The notes beneath the pieces were generated by a model that was not told the origin of the DNA, did not search any database, and saw nothing but the letters and a program-made list of their open reading frames with translations. Of a DNA stretch of 64,000 bases, positions 46,106-53,792 are shown piece after piece; the stretch's first letter is position 1, and every line of letters starts with the position of its first letter. Made by a program: the position numbers and the translations under genes. The stretch comes from Chryseobacterium indologenes. Its GTDB lineage: Bacteria; Bacteroidota; Bacteroidia; Flavobacteriales; Weeksellaceae. The DNA lies in the NCBI RefSeq assembly GCF_018362995.1, contig NZ_CP074372.1, positions 2,418,001 through 2,482,000 on the forward strand. The letters run 5' to 3'.

Positions 46106-46261
46106 TTAGAAAAGAATTTCAGTGTCTCCACTGGTATCTCCACCAGTGTCACCCTGAGGGTTTCCCGTAAATGACATACAGGAGAATGCTTCACAAAGTG
46201 ATTCTACTTCTTTAGCAGCTCTCTCTTTGATTGAATTTGGTTTTACTAACTCTTTTTTCAT
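46106..46261 (-). CDS. Precursor peptide, copy 1 (maturase-proximal, diverged core)
   Basis: 51 residues. The leader MKKELVKPNSIKERAAKEVE is shared by the array. The core has Cys23 and Cys28 (SLCEAFSCMSF) and a tail with three Asp-Thr units (GDTGGDTSGDTEILF). It differs from the others at several core positions (EA, SCM, NPQ) and is 4 residues longer because of the extra Gly-Asp-Thr unit. Start codon and length match the other copies. It is too short to be picked up by a length-filtered search. Confidence 0.85.
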   Translation of the reverse strand: MKKELVKPNSIKERAAKEVESLCEAFSCMSFTGNPQGDTGGDTSGDTEILF

Positions 46262-46278
46262 AAAATTGTGTTTAATGA

Positions 46279-46422
46279 TTAGAACAAAATTTCTGTATCA
46301 TCTCCCGTATCACCATTAGGACTTCCGAAGAATGATCCGCAAGTAAATCCGTCGCAAAGTGATTCTACTTCTTTAGCCGCTCTCTCTTTGATTGAATTTG
46401 GCTTTATTAACTCTTTTTTCAT
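46279..46422 (-). CDS. Precursor peptide, copy 2
   Basis: 47 residues. The leader is the array type (MKKELIKPNSIKERAAK). The core is SLCDGFTCGSFFGSP and the tail NGDTGDDTEILF, with Cys23 and Cys28. It is nearly identical to copy 4 (two substitutions), suggesting a recent duplication or conversion. The AT-rich start context (TTTTATTATGAAAAAAGA) is shared by the array. Confidence 0.88.
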   Translation of the reverse strand: MKKELIKPNSIKERAAKEVESLCDGFTCGSFFGSPNGDTGDDTEILF

Positions 46423-46460
46423 AATAAAAGGTTTGATTGGTTTGACTTATAATCTAAGGA

Positions 46461-46604
46461 TTAGAATAAAATTTCTGTATCGTCTCCTGTGTCTCCACTA
46501 GGACTTCCCATAAATGTTCCGCAAGAAAACCCATCACAAAGTGATTCTATTTCCTTAGCTGCTCTTTCCTTAATTGAATTTGGTTTTACTAATTCTTTTT
46601 TCAT
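46461..46604 (-). CDS. Precursor peptide, copy 3
   Basis: 47 residues. The leader is the array type (MKKELVKPNSIKERAAKE, then Ile19). The core is SLCDGFSCGTFMGSP and the tail SGDTGDDTEILF. Met32 replaces the second Phe of copies 2 and 4. Cys23, Cys28 and Phe31 are kept. Confidence 0.88.
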   Translation of the reverse strand: MKKELVKPNSIKERAAKEIESLCDGFSCGTFMGSPSGDTGDDTEILF

Positions 46605-46639
46605 AATAAAAATTTAATTGTTATACAATGATTAAATGG

Positions 46640-46783
46640 TTAGAATAAGATTTCTGTATCATCTCCCGTATCCGCATTAGGACTTCCGAAAAATGATCCG
46701 CAAGTAAATCCGTCACAAAGCGACTCTACTTCTTTAGCCGCTCTATCTTTGATAGAATTTGGCTTTATTAACTCTTTTTTCAT
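46640..46783 (-). CDS. Precursor peptide, copy 4
   Basis: 47 residues. It differs from copy 2 only by Asp13 (for Glu) and Ala37 (for Gly) at protein level, giving the tail NADTGDDTEILF. All conserved core residues (Cys23, Phe26, Cys28, Phe31, Gly33, Pro35) are kept. Confidence 0.88.
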   Translation of the reverse strand: MKKELIKPNSIKDRAAKEVESLCDGFTCGSFFGSPNADTGDDTEILF

Positions 46784-46822
46784 AATAAAAAAATTTGGTT
46801 TTGTTAAACAATAATGTTTTGG

Positions 46823-46969
46823 TTAGAATAAAATGTCTGTATCATCTGCTGTATCTCCGTAAGGTGGAAAACCGGCAAACGTTCCACAAGAATATCCATC
46901 GCAAAGTGATTCTACCTCTTTGGCAACTCTTTCTTTAATAGGGCTTGGTTTTACTAATTCTTTTTTCAT
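46823..46969 (-). CDS. Precursor peptide, copy 5 (diverged)
   Basis: 48 residues. The leader has two changes (SP for NS at 9-10, Val15). The core is SLCDGYSCGTFAGFPPY and the tail GDTADDTDILF. Cys23, Cys28 and Phe31 are kept, and Tyr26 replaces Phe26. Its extra residue is in the Pro-rich part before the Asp-Thr tail. Confidence 0.85.
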   Translation of the reverse strand: MKKELVKPSPIKERVAKEVESLCDGYSCGTFAGFPPYGDTADDTDILF

Positions 46970-47002
46970 AATAAATTAATTTGTTTTACAATAATTTAAG
47001 AG

Positions 47003-47083
47003 CTAGAGCAGAATCCGGTATCATCTTACCGATTCCTGGCAATTCTGATTTTAACTGAACATGTCTTTACTCATTCTTTTCAT
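47003..47083 (-). pseudogene. Decayed sixth precursor gene
   Basis: The start context TTATTATGAAAA matches the array, but the frame shifts and stops after ten codons. About 30 bases further, AAGATGATACCGGATTCTG still matches the Asp-Asp-Thr-Glu-Ile tail codons of intact copies. The interval between is shortened. Its ATG overlaps the stop codon of the S41-type gene. Confidence 0.75.
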
Positions 47084-48903
47084 AATAAAAAATTTGAAAT
47101 GGCTTTTTCAAGCACTTTGTCTTTATAGGGCTGTAAATCTTCAACAGATTGTATTTCAATAAATAAATCTGGTTTTATTCCTTTATCTTCAATGATTTTC
47201 TCATCTAAGAATATTTTTCTTTTGTCTCCCAAAGCATTAGTAATGACAGTTACACCTTCAGGCAAATATATTTCATAAGCAAAGGATAAAGCTCCTGCCG
47301 TGTGCTTGTCTTTGCTCACTATGTGTGTGGTATCTTTCCTATATTTTACGAGAGCATGTGCAATCATTTCTGCAACACAAGCTGTATCTGCATCTACCAG
47401 CACAACTATCTTTCCTTTTTCATGATAGTTATAAGATGTATTTTTTGATTCATTCACGATTACTGACTCTTTTTTACCTGCTTTATCATAACCGTAATTA
47501 AAAAAGACAAACTCATTACCGATAAAATAAGAAAGAAACTGTGATGCGGCTAGAAAATCACCTCCGGTACACCCTCTTAAATCCAGTACCAATCCTTTTG
47601 AAGAATTAATAAGATCAAGATTATTAAGATAAGCTGTATTCAATTCATAGGTAATTTTATTAATCTTAAAATAAACCAGAGAATCATTTATTTTCTTTAG
47701 GTATAAATTTCTGGGCTTGAAATTCTCAGGTATTTCATATTTATCTTTAATAAAGTACGTCACATTATCAGATTCTCCCGATGGTCTTATAAAGTCCAGG
47801 CTCATATAACTTTTTACAGGTTGCTTTAATAATTCATCATTAATTTCCTTATAATCCATATTCTTTGTAAGAGCACGACCATTTATTTTCAACAAAGCAC
47901 TTCCAACAGGTATTTTTTTCTGCAATTCTTCATCAAATATTGCTGATACAACATATTTATCTCCTATCCGATAGGTGTATACAGGCGTAGTTCTCTTAGG
48001 CTTCTCACAGGCAGATCTTATTTTAAAATGGGGATCACTAATAGTACGGTTCAAATAACTGTTGATGGAATCAACAAATTCACATTTAGATAAATAGATA
48101 TTGCGATCAAGAAACTGTTTACTTGATTTTAAAAAACTGTTTTTATCAATTTCTTTTTCTTTATAAAAAGGATAATCTTCCAATAAAAGCAATATAGTTT
48201 CTGCCAATAATTCTTTATTGTCAATCTTCCCTACATTATCTACATCAATACGTCCTTTAAAGTTTTCGTTAGTAACATTTTCAGGAAAAGATGCCAATTC
48301 ACCATGAGATTGAAAAGGATTAGATTTTTGCTGGCTGGTATATTGGCTATTATCAAATGGTTTTTTTTGAAAAACAGAGGAAGGTGAAATTTCATCTTTT
48401 ATTTTATAATTCACCAGGTCCAATGATGAAAATACCAATTCATAAGGAAGTTCTTTTTCTTTAACCTCAAACTGAATTTCAATTTTTTTCAGATAAGCAT
48501 CCTTATCAAGGTTTAAACTTGCAATTGTGGGAAGTCCGTAACCATCAGCGGGATTAGGATTAATATTAACTTCTTTACGCTGATCGTTATTGGTTATTGT
48601 ATATAAATGAATTTGTCCTATGTTTTTAGTATAGTATCTGAAGAACAATGAAACAGGCTCTTTGAAACGGTCTTTAATGTTTTCAGGAATGAATACTTCG
48701 GTATTCTTGGTTACCTTAAATGAAGTATTTTTACTTGGAAAATTATTATATACCGGAAAGAAAAAACTAGAGTTTTTCTCTTTACTGATAACAGAATATA
48801 TTGGGGTGATTACCTCACTTTTATAGTATGCTCTAACCTGTCCGTTTACAGCATGAAAAAAGAGAAATAAACAGCAAATCACAGTTAATTTGGTGAATTT
48901 CAT
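47080..48903 (-). CDS. Secreted S41 (C-terminal processing) protease-like protein with Cys at the nucleophile position
   Basis: This 607-residue protein has a signal peptide (LTVICCLFLFFHAVNGQ). The N-terminal half is of unknown beta-rich type. The C-terminal third has the S41 core: SKGLVLDLRGCTGGDFLAASQFLSYF and VVLVDADTACVAEMIAHAL. In active S41 enzymes the motif is TASASE with catalytic Ser; here Cys509 is in that place and no obvious catalytic Lys is seen in SKDKHTAGALSF. It may cut or bind the exported peptide in the periplasm. It is the first gene of the minus arm, and its stop codon overlaps the decayed precursor. Confidence 0.75.
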   Translation of the reverse strand: MKFTKLTVICCLFLFFHAVNGQVRAYYKSEVITPIYSVISKEKNSSFFFPVYNNFPSKNTSFKVTKNTEVFIPENIKDRFKEPVSLFFRYYTKNIGQIHLYTITNNDQRKEVNINPNPADGYGLPTIASLNLDKDAYLKKIEIQFEVKEKELPYELVFSSLDLVNYKIKDEISPSSVFQKKPFDNSQYTSQQKSNPFQSHGELASFPENVTNENFKGRIDVDNVGKIDNKELLAETILLLLEDYPFYKEKEIDKNSFLKSSKQFLDRNIYLSKCEFVDSINSYLNRTISDPHFKIRSACEKPKRTTPVYTYRIGDKYVVSAIFDEELQKKIPVGSALLKINGRALTKNMDYKEINDELLKQPVKSYMSLDFIRPSGESDNVTYFIKDKYEIPENFKPRNLYLKKINDSLVYFKINKITYELNTAYLNNLDLINSSKGLVLDLRGCTGGDFLAASQFLSYFIGNEFVFFNYGYDKAGKKESVIVNESKNTSYNYHEKGKIVVLVDADTACVAEMIAHALVKYRKDTTHIVSKDKHTAGALSFAYEIYLPEGVTVITNALGDKRKIFLDEKIIEDKGIKPDLFIEIQSVEDLQPYKDKVLEKAISNFLL

Positions 48904-49021
48904 TAAAGGTTATTGTTTTTGTTAAATGTATTAAAAAAATCTAAAACATTAGACAAGAATAATAAAATTAAAATTAAAAAAAAAATTTTAAGTTTGTTTT
49001 ATAAAACTTTTAACCATTTCA
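48904..49021. promoter_or_regulatory. Divergent promoter region of the peptide cluster
   Basis: 118 AT-rich bases between the two arms. On the plus strand TAAGTTTG at 48989-48996 fits the -7 element. On the minus strand TACATTTA (plus positions 48923-48930), with TTG about 23 bases upstream, is a weaker candidate. No operator palindrome was noticed. Confidence 0.5.
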
Positions 49022-50704
49022 ATGTTCAAATATTTTTTATCCTTTATGAAGACGCATATGAAGTTACAGGTAGTTCTACTCCTGTTAATGATCATTAGCA
49101 GCGTTTGTTCTTTAGCATCTCCTTATGTCCTCAAAATAATTATTGATGATATTTTTCCTCACAAAACATATAGCTATCTGATTAGCACCTTGGGTATTTT
49201 AGTTTTAATCTATATCGTAAGAATTGGTATAGGAATATTATCAGATATAGCCTACACCAAGATAAGTAAAGATATCATTGCTGATATAAGAGTAGATGTA
49301 TTCAGTAAAATCTTAAAAAAGAAGTTAAATTTCTTCCGTGAAAATAAATCCGGGGAAATTGTTTTCTTACTCACCAATGATATCGGGAATATTCAGAATA
49401 TGATGTCTTCTCTGGTGCTGGCTTTTCTGAACAATTTATTTACTGTTATCAGTGTACTTTTTATGCTTTTTGCATTAAATGTAAAATTGACATGGGTAAG
49501 CTTAACGATTATTCCGTTTATCATTATCTGTTTGAAATTGTTTGTTCCCTATGTAAGGAAAACCTTTTCTGAAATTCAGGTGGAAGAAAGTAAGATCTAT
49601 GATTATCTTATGAATTGCATCAACAACATAAGAGTCATACTCTCCTACGGAACAGCAGATTATGAAAAAGGAAGAGCAACAAGAATGCATGAGAAATTAA
49701 TTAAAGTAAGCATCAAAGCTTCTTTATATAATGCTTTCAGTAAGAATACCACAACGTTTTTCATAGCAATTGGCCCTGTAATTGTCTTGCTTGTAGGGGG
49801 TAAAATGGTATTTCAATCTGAGCTGACGGTAGGTTCTCTCATTGCATTTATCCAGTATTTGAACAGAATATATAATCCTGTAATCAGCTTATCAAACAGT
49901 TATAATGATTTTGAAAAAGCAAGGGTATCTATGGAAAGAATTTATAAACATATCAGTAATGAAAATCCGGATGAAGCCAAAGTCAAGCAACTAAAAATGC
50001 ATTATGAAGAAAACACTTCTATAAGCAAAATAGAATTCAGAGATGTTTCTTTTTCTTATGGTAAAAAAACTATTTTAGAAAATTTAAACCTCACCTTTGA
50101 AAAAGGAAAATTATACGGAATTATAGGAGAAAGCGGTAGTGGAAAAAGCTCAATAATTAATTTACTGTGTAACCTGGAAAAAGCAGGTACTGGCAACATT
50201 ATTTGCAATGGTATAGATATAGAATCCTTCGGAAACTGGTCACAACACATTGCTTTGATAGAAAGAGAAAATCAATTGTTCAATGATACTATAGAAAACA
50301 ATATTTCTTACGGCTCATCTATTCCGAAATCTGATATTTTAGAAGAAATCATTTCAGATTCAGAGTTAATCAATGTTATTGCTGAAAAGAAAGATGGGAT
50401 GCAAACCCATATCAGTAATTATACTACTGTTATTTCTGACGGACAAAAACAAAGAGTCTCTATTGCCAGAGCTTTATTAAAAAAACCTTCCCTTATAATC
50501 TTTGATGAGGCTACCTCTGCTTTGGATATCCAGCTGGAAAAGAAAATTGTGGAAACCTTAAAAAGAAAATATTCAGACTCCATTATTATTATTGTGACTC
50601 ACAGACATAATTTACTGAAGGATCTGGACGCTGTCTATAAAGTTCATAACAAAACGATAATCAAGATTCATGAAAATCTGTTAACCAATACCGAATTACA
50701 TTAA
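49022..50704 (+). CDS. ABC transporter, fused permease and ATPase
   Basis: This 560-residue protein has six membrane helices (residues about 15-310) and an ATPase domain with Walker A GESGSGKSSIINLL, signature SDGQKQRVSIARALL (Asp for the usual second residue) and Walker B LIIFDEATSALD. There is no C39 peptidase domain, so the leader must be cut by another protein, plausibly the S8 fusion. It is the first gene of the plus arm and is the likely exporter of the peptide product or an intermediate. Confidence 0.9.
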   Translation: MFKYFLSFMKTHMKLQVVLLLLMIISSVCSLASPYVLKIIIDDIFPHKTYSYLISTLGILVLIYIVRIGIGILSDIAYTKISKDIIADIRVDVFSKILKKKLNFFRENKSGEIVFLLTNDIGNIQNMMSSLVLAFLNNLFTVISVLFMLFALNVKLTWVSLTIIPFIIICLKLFVPYVRKTFSEIQVEESKIYDYLMNCINNIRVILSYGTADYEKGRATRMHEKLIKVSIKASLYNAFSKNTTTFFIAIGPVIVLLVGGKMVFQSELTVGSLIAFIQYLNRIYNPVISLSNSYNDFEKARVSMERIYKHISNENPDEAKVKQLKMHYEENTSISKIEFRDVSFSYGKKTILENLNLTFEKGKLYGIIGESGSGKSSIINLLCNLEKAGTGNIICNGIDIESFGNWSQHIALIERENQLFNDTIENNISYGSSIPKSDILEEIISDSELINVIAEKKDGMQTHISNYTTVISDGQKQRVSIARALLKKPSLIIFDEATSALDIQLEKKIVETLKRKYSDSIIIIVTHRHNLLKDLDAVYKVHNKTIIKIHENLLTNTELH

Positions 50705-50716
50705 CTCAAATTTAAT

Positions 50717-52324
50717 ATGTCTAATTTAAAAAATCTCTTTTCTTGCATTGAAAATGGTGAAAAAATACTTTTGTCATTTGATTCTTCTTATTTTGTGCTC
50801 AATGGAGAACTTGATTTAAGGATCATCAGAACGCTTATCTCTACTATTTCACAATATCCGGATAATGAATTTATTATCAATGATCAGCTAGGACTATTGC
50901 ATAAAATTATTGAAAAATCAGGTATTTCTATTTTAACCAATAAAAATATTTCCATTATATCCCAAAAAATTAATGATATTGACTACAGCAGATATAACAC
51001 TATTTTTTTTGTGGAAACACTAAAGAGAGAATCAGAAAAAATTTTGAAAGCAAAAGCTTATTCTCAGCCCCAGAAGGTCGTATACTTTTCCATTTCTATG
51101 ATTAAAGATTTATTATACCTTTATGAGAAAGAAGAAACATTGAGCCAGGCTTGTGAACAGGAGTTATTCTTCCCAAATGTTATGAATGAGATCATTAAGA
51201 TAAATTCCCTTAATGAAATGAAACCGGTCAAAAATATCATTATCTTGGATGATCATCTCAGGGAATTTTATATTGGTGATACTCATATGTGGCTCTCATC
51301 AATAAGGCAGCTACAATCAAAAACAGACAGTACGGTTACTATTGCATGCGGAAATGATCTTTTTTATAATAAAGTCATCCAGATTTTTACATCAGAACCC
51401 TTTCCGGGAATTCATATTATTCCTTTGAACTGGGATGCTTTAAATATTGAGTCATTTGATACTGTTATTTGTCATCAAAATTCAATTCTAGTGTTATTAC
51501 ATTTTTACCAGCAGCATCCAGATACATTTTCAGAAAAGAAAATATACCGTTTTGCTCCCAATACAGATTTTAACAATCTTAAAATAAAATACCCATGGGA
51601 TATAAATCATCTTCTTAAAAATACATTAGGAATTGAGAAAAAAATTCAGATGATCAAACAACTAAAAAGACAGACCCACAAAGAAATTTACTTATCTGAA
51701 GAAGAAATAAATGCTGCCGATGAATGGCTAATAGAGAATGGACACTATAAAGGAAACAAACTTTTTATCATATTTGATGAATCTTCTTTTTCAGAGAAAA
51801 CGTTAGATTTTTCTAAAACATTGTCATTAATTCAATTAATTTTGGCCAACCCTAAAAACCAAATTGTTCTGTTTGATTATCAAAATATAGGAAAAAGAAG
51901 CAGTCTGCATCCTTATTTGACCTCATCGGAATACAATAGAGTTATATCGGTCAATGGAATGAATATCAGAAAAGAAATGGCTATTATGGCTAGTCCTGCA
52001 ATTTCCTCAATTATCGGACCTTGTACGGGTATGATGCATCTTGCTAATGGAATTTATTTTGAACTGTTAAATAATAAAAGAAGAGCTAAGCAGCAGATTC
52101 CTTCATTAATTGTATATTGTGGTTCAGGAATAGATGCCAGAAATTATCATCCGCGCTATTGGTGGCAAGGAGCCATGGTGAAATGCATTGCTGCAATACA
52201 ACAACAGGAATTAATTACCGTAAAGGAATTATATGAAATGCCGTTGGATATTGAAGAATTTCACAATCAGTATTTACCTGTTTCAGCTATCCAGCCTGAG
52301 CACATAATGTCTCTTCTTAATTAA
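50717..52324 (+). CDS. GT9-like (heptosyltransferase-fold) protein of the cluster
   Basis: This 535-residue protein ends with IIGPCTGMMHLANGIY, which matches the sugar-nucleotide-binding region of GT9 heptosyltransferase-like enzymes (xxGPxTGxxHLA), and before that has FIIFDESSFSEKTLDF and FDYQNIGKRSSLHPYL. The N-terminal half (FDTVICHQNSILVLLHFYQ) may form the acceptor domain. It begins 12 bases after the ABC transporter stop codon. A glycosylation step in a peptide locus is plausible; acceptor and donor are unknown. Confidence 0.65.
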   Translation: MSNLKNLFSCIENGEKILLSFDSSYFVLNGELDLRIIRTLISTISQYPDNEFIINDQLGLLHKIIEKSGISILTNKNISIISQKINDIDYSRYNTIFFVETLKRESEKILKAKAYSQPQKVVYFSISMIKDLLYLYEKEETLSQACEQELFFPNVMNEIIKINSLNEMKPVKNIIILDDHLREFYIGDTHMWLSSIRQLQSKTDSTVTIACGNDLFYNKVIQIFTSEPFPGIHIIPLNWDALNIESFDTVICHQNSILVLLHFYQQHPDTFSEKKIYRFAPNTDFNNLKIKYPWDINHLLKNTLGIEKKIQMIKQLKRQTHKEIYLSEEEINAADEWLIENGHYKGNKLFIIFDESSFSEKTLDFSKTLSLIQLILANPKNQIVLFDYQNIGKRSSLHPYLTSSEYNRVISVNGMNIRKEMAIMASPAISSIIGPCTGMMHLANGIYFELLNNKRRAKQQIPSLIVYCGSGIDARNYHPRYWWQGAMVKCIAAIQQQELITVKELYEMPLDIEEFHNQYLPVSAIQPEHIMSLLN

Positions 52325-52347
52325 TAAAAATAAACTAATAGTACCCC

Positions 52348-53253
52348 ATGAAAATAGTCCAAAGCTTTTGGTCAAAACCCTACCATTCCAGAGATCTTTT
52401 TTTCTTAAACTCCGGTGGATGGAGCCATCGAACATTTAATTATATGAGCTGGGCATTAAGCTGCCTGCGGTTTAAAAAATTTTATAAAGTTGATCTCGTT
52501 ACTGATACCTTAGGCAAAGAAATATTGATTGATACTTTAGAACTACCCTACGACAATGTATCTTTGAAACTAGATGAATTGAATGATAAATATCCCAACC
52601 CCAAAAACATCTGGGCGCTGGGAAAAATTTATGCATTTGAAATACAACAGGAACCCTTCATCCATGCGGATGCTGATGTATTTATCTGGGAGAGATTTCC
52701 GGAAAAAATTGAAAACGGAGCACTTATATCCCAACAGCTTGAGCAGGATGCAGGCTACCATGAAGGAAATTTAAAAGAACTATATTCCCGCCTTGAATAT
52801 ATTCCTGATGTTATCAAATCATATTATAATAAAACCGGAGATGCCTCTCAGTACAATGCCGGTATTATAGGTGGAAATAATTTTACATTCTTTCAGGAAT
52901 ATGCAAAACTGGCCAGAGAAATAGTAGACAAAAATTTTAATGTAATCGGGAACACAGATTTTTTAATCAATAAAAATGCATTTCCTTGTTTTTTTGAGCA
53001 ATATTTATTTCTATGCATGGCCCGAGAAAAGGAGCTTAATGTAGAAGTTCTTATTGACAGTTCCAAGTCCAAAGAACATATTTTTCAAGAGCTTATCAAC
53101 TTCCACAATGCACACCAAACCCATTATATTCATTTACTTGGGGCATACAAACTAGCATACAATAATGCCAAAATTGTATCATATTATCTATGGAAGGAAT
53201 TTCCTTATTATTATGAAAAAATTATTAACCTAATCCATGAAAAAAAGATATAG
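52348..53253 (+). CDS. DUF6734-like glycosyltransferase-fold protein
   Basis: This 301-residue protein starts MKIVQSFWSKPYHSRDLFFLNSGG-like and contains FIHADADVFIWERFP, a DxD-type motif that fits a GT-A glycosyltransferase. The later PCFFEQYLFLCMARE and HLLGAYK are also seen in the DUF6734 proteins that I recall. Family name is from memory. It lies 23 bases after the GT9-like gene. It likely modifies the peptide or a lipid partner, but no substrate can be named. Confidence 0.65.
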   Translation: MKIVQSFWSKPYHSRDLFFLNSGGWSHRTFNYMSWALSCLRFKKFYKVDLVTDTLGKEILIDTLELPYDNVSLKLDELNDKYPNPKNIWALGKIYAFEIQQEPFIHADADVFIWERFPEKIENGALISQQLEQDAGYHEGNLKELYSRLEYIPDVIKSYYNKTGDASQYNAGIIGGNNFTFFQEYAKLAREIVDKNFNVIGNTDFLINKNAFPCFFEQYLFLCMAREKELNVEVLIDSSKSKEHIFQELINFHNAHQTHYIHLLGAYKLAYNNAKIVSYYLWKEFPYYYEKIINLIHEKKI

Positions 53254-53255
53254 CC

Positions 53256-53792
53256 ATGAGTGATTTGAAATTAGATTTATTTACTGATGAAATCAATCTG
53301 AAACTTCTACATGCCAACACAAGCATGATGATTGTAAGAAGTTTATTGAAAGAACTCAAGAAAGCCATTGAAAAAGATAATATCATTAAATCTTCGGCTG
53401 ATCTTGAACAATTTAAAAATTTTGAAAAAACGAATATACTGAAAAGCATAGAAGCTGTTCAGCTTGATAATGATGCATTTGGCAAGTTAAAGCTTCATGT
53501 TAATCCTTATCTTATTTTTGCAGAATCAAAAATAACTGAAAACGGACTTGTTGAAGACATTGAAAATGATATTATTCTACAACCTAATTTTCTTCCTATA
53601 GGATCATTACACTATGTTCCCACTTATTTGCATAAAAATGACAAACAGCTTAAAACACTAAAACTAAAATATAAAAGCTTCTCACCTGAACAGATTGAAG
53701 GTATTAATGATGACAACAGTGATACAATAGTTGATCTGCTAAAATCTTTCCTACTAAAACAATATTTAACAACTGCTCCTGAAAATGAATAA
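53256..53792 (+). CDS. Unknown protein of the peptide cluster
   Basis: This 178-residue soluble protein has a helical N-terminus (ANTSMMIVRSLLKELKKAIEK), a beta-rich middle (LKLHVNPYLIFAESKITENG) and a helical end. I recognise no family. It starts 2 bases after the DUF6734-like gene, and its end overlaps the condensation-like gene by 8 bases, so it is made with it and may be a partner or adaptor. Confidence 0.65.
   Translation: MSDLKLDLFTDEINLKLLHANTSMMIVRSLLKELKKAIEKDNIIKSSADLEQFKNFEKTNILKSIEAVQLDNDAFGKLKLHVNPYLIFAESKITENGLVEDIENDIILQPNFLPIGSLHYVPTYLHKNDKQLKTLKLKYKSFSPEQIEGINDDNSDTIVDLLKSFLLKQYLTTAPENE

Noticed and set aside
46106..46969. CRISPR-like regular repeat spacing
   Set aside because: The repeated units are about 160-186 bases long and encode intact, varying peptides with shared leaders. 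There are no short identical repeats with unique spacers.
46106..46969. Graspetide (ATP-grasp) precursor array
   Set aside because: The acidic Asp-Thr tail looked possible, but no ATP-grasp ligase is encoded in the cluster; the maturase is radical SAM/SPASM.
49022..50704. Peptidase-containing ABC transporter (PCAT)
   Set aside because: The protein starts directly with the membrane domain; there is no N-terminal C39 Cys peptidase, and the precursors have no Gly-Gly leader site.
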